Source: Dyadobacter subterraneus (GTDB taxonomy: Bacteria; Bacteroidota; Bacteroidia; Cytophagales; Spirosomataceae). Taken from it: a DNA stretch of 64,000 nt. Below the pieces are notes generated by a model that was given only the letters and a program-made list of their open reading frames with translations, had not been told where the DNA came from and ran no database searches. A program made the translations under genes and the position numbers. The DNA is taken from NCBI RefSeq assembly GCF_015221875.1, contig NZ_JACYGY010000002.1:603573-667572 (forward strand), in the 5' to 3' direction. Positions 1 to 8,078 of the stretch are shown here, piece by piece. How positions within the stretch are numbered: position 1 is the stretch's first letter; each line of letters opens with the position of its first letter.

Positions 1-94
1 AACCTTTAAAGGTTCCGGGAAAGTCGTGGACCAATCGCTTCCCCCAGGTAACAATAAAAGCGGACTTAAAACGATCCTGTTAACATTACAGTAA
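1..94 (+). CDS. ftsI: Penicillin-binding protein (FtsI-type), C-terminal end, partial
   Basis: Only the last 30 codons are inside the window. They read in the second frame from base 2 and stop with TAA at 92-94. The segment contains GKVVDQSLPPGN, which has the look of the end of a PASTA repeat, the peptidoglycan-sensing module at the C-terminus of many class B penicillin-binding proteins. The next gene, murE, starts 9 bases later; in dcw clusters ftsI directly precedes murE. Assignment rests on this short motif plus gene order, so the family is likely but the exact paralogue cannot be proven from 30 residues. Confidence 0.7.
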   Translation, partial: TFKGSGKVVDQSLPPGNNKSGLKTILLTLQ

Positions 95-103
95 AATCCA
101 TTT

Positions 104-1588
104 ATGGAAAGTATTCAAAAACCAATTAATAGCCTTGTTAGTGGAATCCCGGATGTAGTAATCCACGGGTCTGAAAATGTTGTTGTCAATAAAATTATAA
201 TTGATTCCCGCCGGGTTATGCCGGGAAGTTTATTTGTCGCTTTACGTGGTACACAAGTAGACGGGCATCAATTTATGGATACTGCAGCTGACCTGGGTGC
301 TGTTGCCATTCTTTGTGAAGAATTACCAAAAACATTGCGTGAAGGTGTTTCCTACATTCAGGTTATTGATTCCGCTGAGGCAATGGGTTATATGGCTGCT
401 TCTTTTTACGATCAGCCTTCTAAAAAATTAACGCTTGTTGGCGTTACGGGTACGAATGGAAAAACTTCCGTTGCCACCTTTCTTTTCCAGCTTTTCCGTG
501 CACTCGGTTACCGTTGCGGCTTACTTTCAACGGTTCAAAATCAGATTGAAGACGAAGTTATTCCTTCCACGCATACCACGCCTGACGCCGTTGCGCTTAA
601 TGAACTGTTAGCGTTAATGCTGGAAAAAGGATGTTCGCATGTTTTTATGGAAGTTAGTTCTCATTCCGTAGCGCAGCACCGGATTACAGGTTTGAAATTT
701 GCAGGTGGAATTTTCACCAACATTACCCACGACCATCTCGATTTTCATAAAACATTCGATAATTACATCAAGGCAAAAAAAGGCTTTTTTGATCAGTTAC
801 CAAAAAGCGCTTTTGCGCTTGTAAATATTGATGACCGCCGTGGTTCAGTAATGGTGCAAAATACCAAAGCGAGGATCGAAACATATTCTCTGCAAACTGT
901 GGCGACGTATCACGGAAAAATTCTTTCCGATACGCTCACCGGAATGCATATGGAAATCAATAATCAGGAAGTCTGGTTTCGGGTTATTGGTCGATTCAAT
1001 GCTTACAATCTGCTTTCTGTTTATGGCGCCGCATTGGCTTTGGGAGAAATGCCGGAAGAAGTTTTGACCGCACTTTCAAATCTTAACAGTCCTCCGGGAA
1101 GATTTGAACAAATTCATTCGGCTGACAATATTGTTGGTATCGTGGATTATGCCCACACGCCGGATGCGCTGGAAAATGTTCTTCAAACGATAGCACATTT
1201 ACGTCACGGAAATGAGCAGGTGATTACGATTGTAGGCTGTGGTGGAAATCGTGATGCTGAAAAAAGGCCTAAAATGGCCGAAATTGCTTGTAATTTAAGC
1301 ACAAGGGTAATTCTTACTTCTGATAACCCACGTTACGAAGATCCACAGGATATCCTGGATCAGATGCTGAAAGGTGTTCCACCTCTGAAATATAAAAATA
1401 CATCCGTCATCCCGGATCGTCATGAAGCGATTCTTAAAGCTGTGGCGGAAGCGAATCCGGAAGACATTATTTTGATCGCTGGAAAAGGTCATGAAACTTA
1501 TCAGGATATCCGCGGTGTGAAACATGATTTTGACGACAGGCAGGTGTTGAGAGAAGCGTTTTTAACTTTTCATTCCCAAAAAGAATAA
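104..1588 (+). CDS. murE: UDP-MurNAc-tripeptide synthetase, meso-DAP type
   Basis: This cytoplasmic ligase adds the third amino acid of the peptidoglycan stem peptide to UDP-MurNAc-L-Ala-D-Glu. At 494 residues it has normal length. The ATP-binding loop GVTGTNGKT lies at residues 113-121, the YIKAKKGFF segment holds the lysine that is carbamylated in the family, DNPR at about 407-410 is the motif tied to meso-diaminopimelate, and KGHE at 461-464 is the C-terminal family motif. The product should therefore use meso-DAP, not lysine. It follows the ftsI end by 9 bases and precedes mraY by 68 bases, in normal dcw order. Confidence 0.97.
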   Translation: MESIQKPINSLVSGIPDVVIHGSENVVVNKIIIDSRRVMPGSLFVALRGTQVDGHQFMDTAADLGAVAILCEELPKTLREGVSYIQVIDSAEAMGYMAASFYDQPSKKLTLVGVTGTNGKTSVATFLFQLFRALGYRCGLLSTVQNQIEDEVIPSTHTTPDAVALNELLALMLEKGCSHVFMEVSSHSVAQHRITGLKFAGGIFTNITHDHLDFHKTFDNYIKAKKGFFDQLPKSAFALVNIDDRRGSVMVQNTKARIETYSLQTVATYHGKILSDTLTGMHMEINNQEVWFRVIGRFNAYNLLSVYGAALALGEMPEEVLTALSNLNSPPGRFEQIHSADNIVGIVDYAHTPDALENVLQTIAHLRHGNEQVITIVGCGGNRDAEKRPKMAEIACNLSTRVILTSDNPRYEDPQDILDQMLKGVPPLKYKNTSVIPDRHEAILKAVAEANPEDIILIAGKGHETYQDIRGVKHDFDDRQVLREAFLTFHSQKE

Positions 1589-1656
1589 AAATACAAGCCT
1601 CCTTTGCGTAGTCTGCAAGAAAAAGGCAACTTTGCAAGTGCTAATCACGATTTTAC

Positions 1657-2871
1657 ATGCTCTATTATCTATTCGACTATCTCGACAAGCAATTTAATAT
1701 ACCCGGAGCCGGCGTATTTCAATATATTTCTTTCCGTGCACTTGGGGCGACCGTATTATCGCTTTTCATAGCGGCAACTTATGGAAAATGGATTATCAGC
1801 TTTCTTCGCAGACAGCAGGTAGGCGAATCCATCCGTGACCTGGGTTTGGAAGGACAAATGGAAAAATCCGGAACGCCAACGATGGGGGGATTTATTATTC
1901 TTGCTTCGCTGCTCATTCCGGTATTATTATTCGCCAAGCTTTCTAACGTTTACATTGTTTTGTTGATCATAACGGCTATATGGACTGGTATGATTGGTTT
2001 CGTTGATGACTATCTTAAAAAATTCAAAAATAATAAAGACGGACTTCACGGCAGATTTAAAATTGTTGGCCAGGTTGGACTTGGACTGATTGTTGGGTTA
2101 ACACTTTCTTTCAATGATCATGTCAAGATCCGTATTTACGATCAGCCATTATTAAGCTCTTCGCTTGGTGAGGTGCAGCGTTACCGGGATATTGTTCACC
2201 CGATGGTAACAACACTTCCATTTTCAAAAAATAATGAATTTGATTACCGGACTTTGCTTTTTGGCTGGCTTCCGGAAGAATATACTTGGGTGATCTATAC
2301 GATTATAGCCATTTTCATCATTACAGCAGTTTCTAACGGAGCGAATATTACAGATGGAATCGACGGTCTTGCCGCTGGTGTTTCAGGGATTATTGCACTT
2401 ACCTTTGGGGTTCTTGCTTATCTTTCAGGTAATACTAAATTCTCTCAGTATCTGAACATTATGTACATTCCGAATTCAGGAGAGCTGGTAATTTTCTGTG
2501 CTGCTTTTGTCGGGGCATGTGTGGGATTTCTCTGGTATAATGCCTATCCTGCACAGGTTTTCATGGGAGACACAGGAAGTTTGATGCTTGGAGGAGTTAT
2601 CGCTGTTTTGGCACTTGCTATCAGAAAAGAACTAATGATTCCAATTGTATGCGGCATATTTCTTGCCGAGAATATATCCGTAATCATGCAGGTCAGCTAT
2701 TTTAAATATACGAAAAAGAGGTTCGGAGAAGGCAGGCGGATTTTACTGATGTCCCCGCTTCATCATCATTATCAAAAAAAAGGTATACATGAAGCGAAAA
2801 TTGTAACCCGCTTTTGGGTAGTTGGAATTATTTTGGCCATCATGACATTGGCAACTTTGAAATTAAGATAA
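1657..2871 (+). CDS. mraY: Phospho-N-acetylmuramoyl-pentapeptide transferase
   Basis: This integral membrane enzyme transfers phospho-MurNAc-pentapeptide from UDP to undecaprenyl phosphate, giving lipid I. Family motifs visible are [11 protein letters not shown] near the N-terminus, [32 protein letters not shown] (from residue 302) and the [10 protein letters not shown] signature near the end. The 404 residues exceed the roughly 360 of the E. coli enzyme. The extra length sits at about residues 150-205, a polar insert between two membrane segments, which fits the longer MraY form I associate with Bacteroidota. Start ATG at 1657 gives a good N-terminal membrane segment. It is the last dcw gene here; a terminator follows. 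Confidence 0.97.
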   Translation: MLYYLFDYLDKQFNIPGAGVFQYISFRALGATVLSLFIAATYGKWIISFLRRQQVGESIRDLGLEGQMEKSGTPTMGGFIILASLLIPVLLFAKLSNVYIVLLIITAIWTGMIGFVDDYLKKFKNNKDGLHGRFKIVGQVGLGLIVGLTLSFNDHVKIRIYDQPLLSSSLGEVQRYRDIVHPMVTTLPFSKNNEFDYRTLLFGWLPEEYTWVIYTIIAIFIITAVSNGANITDGIDGLAAGVSGIIALTFGVLAYLSGNTKFSQYLNIMYIPNSGELVIFCAAFVGACVGFLWYNAYPAQVFMGDTGSLMLGGVIAVLALAIRKELMIPIVCGIFLAENISVIMQVSYFKYTKKRFGEGRRILLMSPLHHHYQKKGIHEAKIVTRFWVVGIILAIMTLATLKLR

Positions 2872-2880
2872 AAATCGTTG

Positions 2881-2984
2881 TTCGTAGTTTAAACTACGAA
2901 TTTTCAATAATTTACCGTTTGTAACGGTAAGCGTTTTTAAGCAGCAAGGAGCTTTTTCATTTTAATACCGTTACAAACGGTATT
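2881..2984. repeat. Cluster of short palindromes after mraY
   Basis: Bases 2881-2900 form a perfect 20-base palindrome. Bases 2912-2930 hold an 8-base inverted repeat around TGT. Bases 2964-2984 hold a 9-base inverted repeat around ACA. The 17-base cores of the second and third hairpins are exact reverse complements of each other, so the whole can also fold as one larger structure. A further short inverted repeat (GTGTTC/GAACAC) lies at about 3001-3015. They precede a strong terminator. Role unknown; mRNA 3'-end stabilisation or a small dispersed element are possible. Confidence 0.75.
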
Positions 2985-3051
2985 TTATTTCAAGTACGCA
3001 GTGTTCGAAGAACACTACGCACAACGGCATCAACAACTCTGAATATTAAAT

Positions 3052-3088
3052 AAAATGAGCCTGCTGAACTTATCAGCAGGCTCATTTT
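3052..3088. terminator. Bidirectional rho-independent terminator
   Basis: A 16-base perfect stem (3052-3067 with 3073-3088) has a 5-base loop and is flanked by A and T runs. It separates mraY (plus) from the convergent DUF4136 gene (minus) and can serve both. Confidence 0.9.
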
Positions 3089-3104
3089 TTATATTCCGAA
3101 GAAA

Positions 3105-3683
3105 TTATCTTCCTACGGCTTCGCTATATCGTCTCGGATCATATCCTTTGGCAAAAAGCGGATACTGGTCAAAAATCCTTCTTACGACACTTCGGTAATG
3201 ATTATTCGAATTTTCAACACCTTTGAAAATTCCGGATGCATAACCTCTCCAGACCACCTGATCACTCTCGGCATCAATTAATGAAACGATCAATGTTCCT
3301 TTATCCAGGGCATATTTTATAGGCTCATACCTGAAACCATCATTTTCTGTATCCACCCAGTTTTTTATCACCGGCTGCATGTAACCCTGATAGCGAAGGT
3401 TATCATAAAAAATACCATAATTTACCAATAAGGTTGGTTTATCCGCGGTAAGCTTGTAGCCTCTTACCTGCATCTGGCGACGAATGGCCTCGTAAATTTC
3501 TGTACAAAGATTGTTTGTATCCCGCTCACATTCCAGAAAGGTATAGGAAGAATAATCTTTAAAATTTGTTTCATAACTGTAGTCGTGTTCAACAAACACT
3601 TTACGACCACCCGAGCAACCCGCTAATATCAATATCACTAATAAAGCGGCATAATAAGGTTTAATAGACTTCAGCATAAGCAA
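3105..3683 (-). CDS. DUF4136 lipoprotein
   Basis: A 192-residue envelope lipoprotein of unknown function. A hydrophobic signal segment ends in the lipobox LAGC, placing the mature N-terminal cysteine at about residue 23; the protein should be secreted and lipid-anchored. The body matches my recollection of DUF4136 proteins: the opening segment with DYSSYTFLE, a central IYEAIRRQM-like helix, and the strand SLIDAESDQVVWRGYA. A second Met three codons in (MLKSIKP) is an equally good start. It is monocistronic: it converges on mraY and is separated from aroB by about 90 bases. No partner gene hints at a role. Confidence 0.8.
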   Translation of the reverse strand: MLMLKSIKPYYAALLVILILAGCSGGRKVFVEHDYSYETNFKDYSSYTFLECERDTNNLCTEIYEAIRRQMQVRGYKLTADKPTLLVNYGIFYDNLRYQGYMQPVIKNWVDTENDGFRYEPIKYALDKGTLIVSLIDAESDQVVWRGYASGIFKGVENSNNHYRSVVRRIFDQYPLFAKGYDPRRYSEAVGR

Positions 3684-3770
3684 TTCATTTTGTCAGGTTA
3701 TAAATAGATATTATTCACTCTAATATTGAAAACCCACTAATCAATAGCTTATGCCGTCCTGTCACCAGAT

Positions 3771-4805
3771 CTATCCCATATAATAAGCTATTGCTTTACG
3801 CATTTCCGGAACGGAAACCACAATGTCATACCCACATTTTCCGGTACCTTCCAGAAGAGAAAAACGAATCTCGCTTCCTCTGTTCTTTTTGTCTTGTCGT
3901 GTCAAAGCTATAACTGCTTCAACATCAGTTTCTTTAATCAAAACTCTGCCATAAGTAGCAAAGATAAATTCCTCAATATCAATCAATGTTTTCTGATCAA
4001 TCAGACCTCTTTTAAAGGAAAGATAACTTTCCATGATCATACCTACTGCAATCGCTTCACCGTGATATAATCTTTCATTTTCACTTTTTCCAAGGAAATA
4101 TGTTTCAACAGCGTGGCCAAGTGTATGTCCGAAATTCAAAATCTTTCTTAATCCTTTTTCTGTCGGATCCTGATTTACAATATCCTGTTTGATCTTTACC
4201 GAATGTGCAATAAGATCGGCCCAGTTTTGTTCTTCAAAATCATTCTGACGTATCACTTTCCACTTTTCTCCATCTGCAATCAGGCAATGTTTGATGATCT
4301 CAGCAAATCCCGAACGGATCTCTCTTTCAGGTAATGTTTTAAGAAAAAACGGATCAATTAATACACTTTTTGGAATGTTAAAAACACCTAAATGATTTTT
4401 AAATCCCTGAAAATCAATTCCTAATTTCCCACCTACACTGGCATCAACCTGTGAAAGCAGTGTTGTTGGTATCTGTATAAAATCTATTCCCCGTTTATAT
4501 ACTGCCGCACAAAATCCTCCCATATCCCCTATCACACCACCACCAATATTGATCACCAACGCATGTCTGTCAAGTTCAGCATCGGTCATGGATTCCCAAA
4601 TGGTTTCGCATGTGGCCAACACTTTATGCTTTTCACCGCTTGGCACTGTCACAAGTTTATGTTTCCCCAAAAGAGGCTTAATCAATGAATAACAGTACTT
4701 GCGTGTATTGTTATCGGCTATTACGATTACTTTTGAATACTGCCCTGAATTAATAAACTCTGGTAAACTTTCGGTAATGGGTGCTAAAACTACGGACTGA
4801 GTCAT
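3771..4805 (-). CDS. aroB: 3-dehydroquinate synthase
   Basis: This is the second step of the shikimate pathway, a cytoplasmic NAD- and metal-dependent enzyme converting DAHP to 3-dehydroquinate. Motifs are PSGEKHK, GGGVIGDMGGF (about residues 88-98), PTTLLSQVDASVGGK (about 113-127), KNHLGVF, and NFGHTLGHAVE, which carries metal-binding histidines. I place the start at the ATG whose first base is 4805 (MTQSVV) because the nine codons upstream do not match the family's N-terminus. Length is then 344 residues, normal. It is not in an aro operon; its upstream spacer of about 180 bases is AT-rich and shows no clear element. Confidence 0.96.
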   Translation of the reverse strand: MTQSVVLAPITESLPEFINSGQYSKVIVIADNNTRKYCYSLIKPLLGKHKLVTVPSGEKHKVLATCETIWESMTDAELDRHALVINIGGGVIGDMGGFCAAVYKRGIDFIQIPTTLLSQVDASVGGKLGIDFQGFKNHLGVFNIPKSVLIDPFFLKTLPEREIRSGFAEIIKHCLIADGEKWKVIRQNDFEEQNWADLIAHSVKIKQDIVNQDPTEKGLRKILNFGHTLGHAVETYFLGKSENERLYHGEAIAVGMIMESYLSFKRGLIDQKTLIDIEEFIFATYGRVLIKETDVEAVIALTRQDKKNRGSEIRFSLLEGTGKCGYDIVVSVPEMRKAIAYYMG

Positions 4806-4984
4806 TCTAAAAATTTCAATAAAAAAATACAATGCTCATCAAATATACGAAGATGAGCGCCTTATGGATGCGTGAGAATTCAAATAATTTAATATATTAT
4901 TTTGAAAATCAAGCTTTAAGATATAAAATATTGGGTATAATGTCAAAAAAATGATGATTTGTATATCCATCGATTAAACAAAAG

Positions 4985-6211
4985 TTACTCCATATCCCGG
5001 AATGACCTTTTTTCTCTGCCAAATTTAAGGGCCAAAGTAATAATGTGCGCATTCAGGCCGTTCGATCTGTGGAAATATGTATAGCGCAAATTTAACTCAT
5101 CGAAGGAAATTCTCTTTGTTAAATATTGAGAAGGTAAAAATCTCAAATTAATTCCCGGCTTATAAGTTTGAAAAGAAGACAAGTCGTAATCAGACGTATA
5201 ATATTTTTCAGAAATATCATGTTGTTTGTAAGGCTTAAAATATTCAGAACCAGACTGTTTGTAATACCTGAAAAACGGAGCGATTGTCCATTGCGGTGAA
5301 AGTTTAACCGCCGCTTCCAATTCAATACTATTGCCCAGAATATCAAAACTATCCCAATAGAAACCATAATTCAATTTCAGGATTGTCCGGCTTCCCATAA
5401 AATAATTTAATCTTACGCTGGCAGGAAATTTAAAACGATCACCCGGCAGGTTTTCAACTTTCAACGAATCATTGTTAAAATAAACCCGATGGAAAGAAGT
5501 TGATAATAATCCTTTTTGGTAAGCGAATTCAGGAAAAATGCCGAGTACAAGTCGTGGATTTATGGACTGAGTAAAACCGAGCTTTACGTTATAAGAATCC
5601 CGCCGATAATTATCGAACCACTTTTTATACCGAAGCTCAACAGGATATATCAATTTCACCGCATGGTAATAATCCGGATCCAGTCTTCCCCATCTTAAAT
5701 CATCAAAATAGGCTTGTAAATCAATAGAAAAAGTTCTGGTTTTTGAAGGATTAACATAGTCGGCAGAAAGGAAAACCGGAATTGACATATAGTCAGATTC
5801 GATAGAAAAACCGGAGCCGATCCCGAGCCTGATATCTTTCTTTTTTAATTGGCGCTGATAATTCAATGTCCCATAAGACCGAGTATCCCTTCTGGAAGCA
5901 GATGACATCACAAAATCAATATTATCTACTGACGCAGAACTGATTACATCTGCACCACCTACAAAACGTATTGTATTGAATTCCTTAAAAGTATGAGCAA
6001 TCCGCACAGATGGAGAATAAACCGTCATTTTTTCAGTACCAATTCCTCCGGTAACAGCAGAGTTATGTCCATTCTGAATATAATGCGAATAAACGACTTC
6101 AATATCCGTTTTTGAAATAGTATTTTTTTGATAGGTACTATCCGAAGACTGAGCTCTTACTTTTAATAAAAATACACTTAGTAATCCTGCCAGTAAAAAT
6201 TTTCTTTTCAT
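4985..6211 (-). CDS. DUF3570 outer-membrane beta-barrel protein
   Basis: A 408-residue protein with a signal peptide (about residues 1-20, ending near VRAQ) and a long series of amphipathic strands rich in aromatic residues and ending in LALKFGREKRSFRDME, as expected for an outer-membrane barrel. The pattern and gene order identify it as DUF3570: this family is repeatedly found with a thioredoxin-like protein, ApbE and a tiny DUF4266 lipoprotein, exactly the three genes just upstream on the same strand. It starts only 6 bases after the DUF4266 stop, so it is the last gene of that operon. The molecular function is not known to me; a role in export or assembly of a redox factor is inference from context. 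Confidence 0.8.
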   Translation of the reverse strand: MKRKFLLAGLLSVFLLKVRAQSSDSTYQKNTISKTDIEVVYSHYIQNGHNSAVTGGIGTEKMTVYSPSVRIAHTFKEFNTIRFVGGADVISSASVDNIDFVMSSASRRDTRSYGTLNYQRQLKKKDIRLGIGSGFSIESDYMSIPVFLSADYVNPSKTRTFSIDLQAYFDDLRWGRLDPDYYHAVKLIYPVELRYKKWFDNYRRDSYNVKLGFTQSINPRLVLGIFPEFAYQKGLLSTSFHRVYFNNDSLKVENLPGDRFKFPASVRLNYFMGSRTILKLNYGFYWDSFDILGNSIELEAAVKLSPQWTIAPFFRYYKQSGSEYFKPYKQHDISEKYYTSDYDLSSFQTYKPGINLRFLPSQYLTKRISFDELNLRYTYFHRSNGLNAHIITLALKFGREKRSFRDME

Positions 6212-6217
6212 AATATG

Positions 6218-6442
6218 CTAATTACATCCGCAGCCGCCACTCGATTTTGTACCCGCAGCCGGCGTATCACCTTCACGGATACTTTCCACGTATTCCTCAA
6301 ATTTCTTCCCTGAATTACTTCCCATCTGCATTTCCGGATCATTGAGGTACACGCGCTGATAGGGTTTCACAGCTTTGCAGCTGAATCCGCCAAGCATTAG
6401 CATGATGCCTAAAATCAAAATATATAGTTTATTCTTCCGCAT
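6218..6442 (-). CDS. DUF4266 mini-lipoprotein with CGCN tail
   Basis: A 74-residue protein if started at the ATG whose first base is 6442; an upstream start at 6487 would add 15 codons and spoil the signal peptide. A hydrophobic segment ends in GGFSC, with lipidated Cys22. The mature part is about 50 residues, includes VYLNDPEMQM and ends GGCGCN, the hallmark of DUF4266. The segment DTPAAGTKSS (residues 59-68) lines up with the covalent FMN site of NqrC-type proteins (Asp, Thr and Ser in register). The start overlaps the end of apbE by 14 bases, so the two are probably translationally coupled. Confidence 0.82.
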   Translation of the reverse strand: MRKNKLYILILGIMLMLGGFSCKAVKPYQRVYLNDPEMQMGSNSGKKFEEYVESIREGDTPAAGTKSSGGCGCN

Positions 6443-7358
6443 ATTTAAAGTTAAGGTTTCGTGAGGGAAACACTTTATTTTTGTCATTAATTATTAAACA
6501 ATGCGTTTGCGGAAGCTGGTTTATAAAATGCAGACCGACTTCTACGCCCATTACATAAACAGCCGTTGCCAGCGCATCACACAACTCAGCACCCGGACTG
6601 ATGACCGTTACGCTTTTTATACCACTCACTGGTTTCCCCGTTATCGGATCAATATTATGTGAATATCGTTTTCCGTTGTGCATGAAAAACTGCTCATAAT
6701 CTCCGGAAGTGGCGATCGAAGCATTTTCAATCGGCAAATAACACAAAACTTCACTCGCTGCGTCCGGATTTGCAATACCAATTTGCCAGGGTTTTTCTTC
6801 CGATTTTTTTCCAATTACGGTTAAATCTCCGCTGGCATTGATTACAGCGTTTTTTACGCCTTTCGAGAGCCACAACTGCTTTACCTTATCTGCCGCGTAA
6901 CCTTTTCCAACCGCGGCAAAACTTATATGCATTCCTTTCTTTTTAAGAAAAATAAAGTTGTCGCTCAGAAAAGAAATATGCTGCGAGCCAATTAAAGAAA
7001 TCGTCTTTTTTACCGCATGTTTTTCAGGATAAACAAATTGCTCATTCTTAAAATTGTATAACTTTTTTAATGGCCCGACCGTAATATCAAAACTACCTTG
7101 GGTTAGGTTTGAAATGTTGACACATCGTTTGATCAGTTCATAAACTTCCGCGTCAACCCGCACCGGTTTTATTCCTGCATTTAAATTGAGCTGAGAAGTA
7201 AAAGACGATTCGTCAAATTCGGTAAGTAATCTTTCCAAACGTTTTATTTCATCTCTTCCTTCCCGCAAAAGATTTTCCGCTCTTGACTTGTCATCACCAA
7301 CAATAATCAGTTCAAAAGCTGAACCCATTAACCTTTCAACCAGCCGAAACTCATTCAT
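6429..7358 (-). CDS. apbE: FAD:protein FMN transferase (ApbE family)
   Basis: Transfers FMN from FAD to a threonine or serine of target proteins, normally in the periplasm. The 309-residue sequence shows the family blocks GSFDITVGPL (about 88-97), AAVGKGYAADKV (148-159), NASGDLTVIG (174-183), ATSGDYEQFF (216-225), HNIDPITGKPVSG (234-246), and the Mg-binding region DALATAVYVMG (261-271). The ORF begins directly with the catalytic core and has no signal peptide or lipobox, unlike classical ApbE lipoproteins, so its location is uncertain. It overlaps the thioredoxin-like gene by 8 bases and DUF4266 by 14, indicating one operon. Confidence 0.93.
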   Translation of the reverse strand: MNEFRLVERLMGSAFELIIVGDDKSRAENLLREGRDEIKRLERLLTEFDESSFTSQLNLNAGIKPVRVDAEVYELIKRCVNISNLTQGSFDITVGPLKKLYNFKNEQFVYPEKHAVKKTISLIGSQHISFLSDNFIFLKKKGMHISFAAVGKGYAADKVKQLWLSKGVKNAVINASGDLTVIGKKSEEKPWQIGIANPDAASEVLCYLPIENASIATSGDYEQFFMHNGKRYSHNIDPITGKPVSGIKSVTVISPGAELCDALATAVYVMGVEVGLHFINQLPQTHCLIINDKNKVFPSRNLNFKYAEE

Positions 7359-7788
7359 TTAAACGTTGCAAATGATTTTTCAATTCGTTTACAAATTCCT
7401 CCGGCGTCTGGTTCGAGTATTGGATAATGTCCGAATGTGACCCATCAGGAGAAATCAGGACCAGATTAGGGAAAACACCTTTTGGATTATATTTTTCTGC
7501 CAAAGCTTCATTTTGCTCGATAACGTCTTTGGGAAGTTTTGTTCTTTGCGGAAAATCTGCGACCACAATGTCAAGATTTTCATTGGCAAATTTTTCAAAA
7601 GCAGGATCGCTCAAAACTTTTTTTCTGAACTGGATACAGCCTTTGCACCAGTCGGAGCCGGAAAAAACAATGAATTTCGTTTTCTCAGCAGTTATATTTT
7701 TTGTTGTAACCGGGACCGGTTGAGCTGCTAATTCCGTAGAAAACGGAGTCCATATATTTGTCAAAAAAACCAAGACCAGTGAAATCAT
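7351..7788 (-). CDS. Periplasmic thioredoxin-like protein
   Basis: A 145-residue secreted protein with an N-terminal signal segment (about residues 1-22, ending near LAAQ) and a thioredoxin fold. The active site WCKGC has Cys48 and Cys51, and a cis-Pro-type segment VFPNLVLISPDG follows. The CKGC pair and the long KKVLSDPAF segment resemble thioredoxin_7/DUF255-like reductases, not cytoplasmic TrxA. It is the first gene of the operon leading to apbE, DUF4266 and DUF3570; the likely job is to keep cysteines reduced, perhaps those in the CGCN tail of the DUF4266 protein (inference). Confidence 0.85.
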   Translation of the reverse strand: MISLVLVFLTNIWTPFSTELAAQPVPVTTKNITAEKTKFIVFSGSDWCKGCIQFRKKVLSDPAFEKFANENLDIVVADFPQRTKLPKDVIEQNEALAEKYNPKGVFPNLVLISPDGSHSDIIQYSNQTPEEFVNELKNHLQRLNE

Positions 7789-8019
7789 AATTGTCAGGAG
7801 TTAAGGTCATACTTTTCAAACAGCGAACGGGCGTGTAAGTTCCCATTATCTGAACGTCATTTTCCAAAATCAACGTATATGAATTTTTTGTAAAAAGATC
7901 GTACTCAAAACATTCTCTACGGAAAAAATTCTATGAAGAGTTGCTTCCTTCCAATCAATTATTTCTATTTGGCCATTTACTTCCTGTTTATTTTGTAAAA
8001 TTGCGGTTCCTTTGACCAT
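7685..8019 (-). pseudogene. Possible small hypothetical gene with a frameshift
   Basis: Upstream of the thioredoxin-like gene the minus strand encodes MVKGTAILQNKQEVNG and onward from the ATG at 8019. About 30 codons in, at a run of six A on the plus strand (7923-7928), continuity passes to another frame that reads ECFEYDLFTKNSYTLILEND and then MGTYTPVRCLKS. Each half alone is short, but joined they look like one protein with strand-rich, hydrophobic periodicity. The second frame stays open into the start of the thioredoxin-like gene. I do not recognise a family. A slippage mutation or sequencing error would explain the break; a spurious ORF remains possible. Confidence 0.35.
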
Positions 8020-8078
8020 CTTAAAAAGGTTTCAGGCTCGAATCTATTCTATCATAATTTTAAAAAATATTCCCTTTC

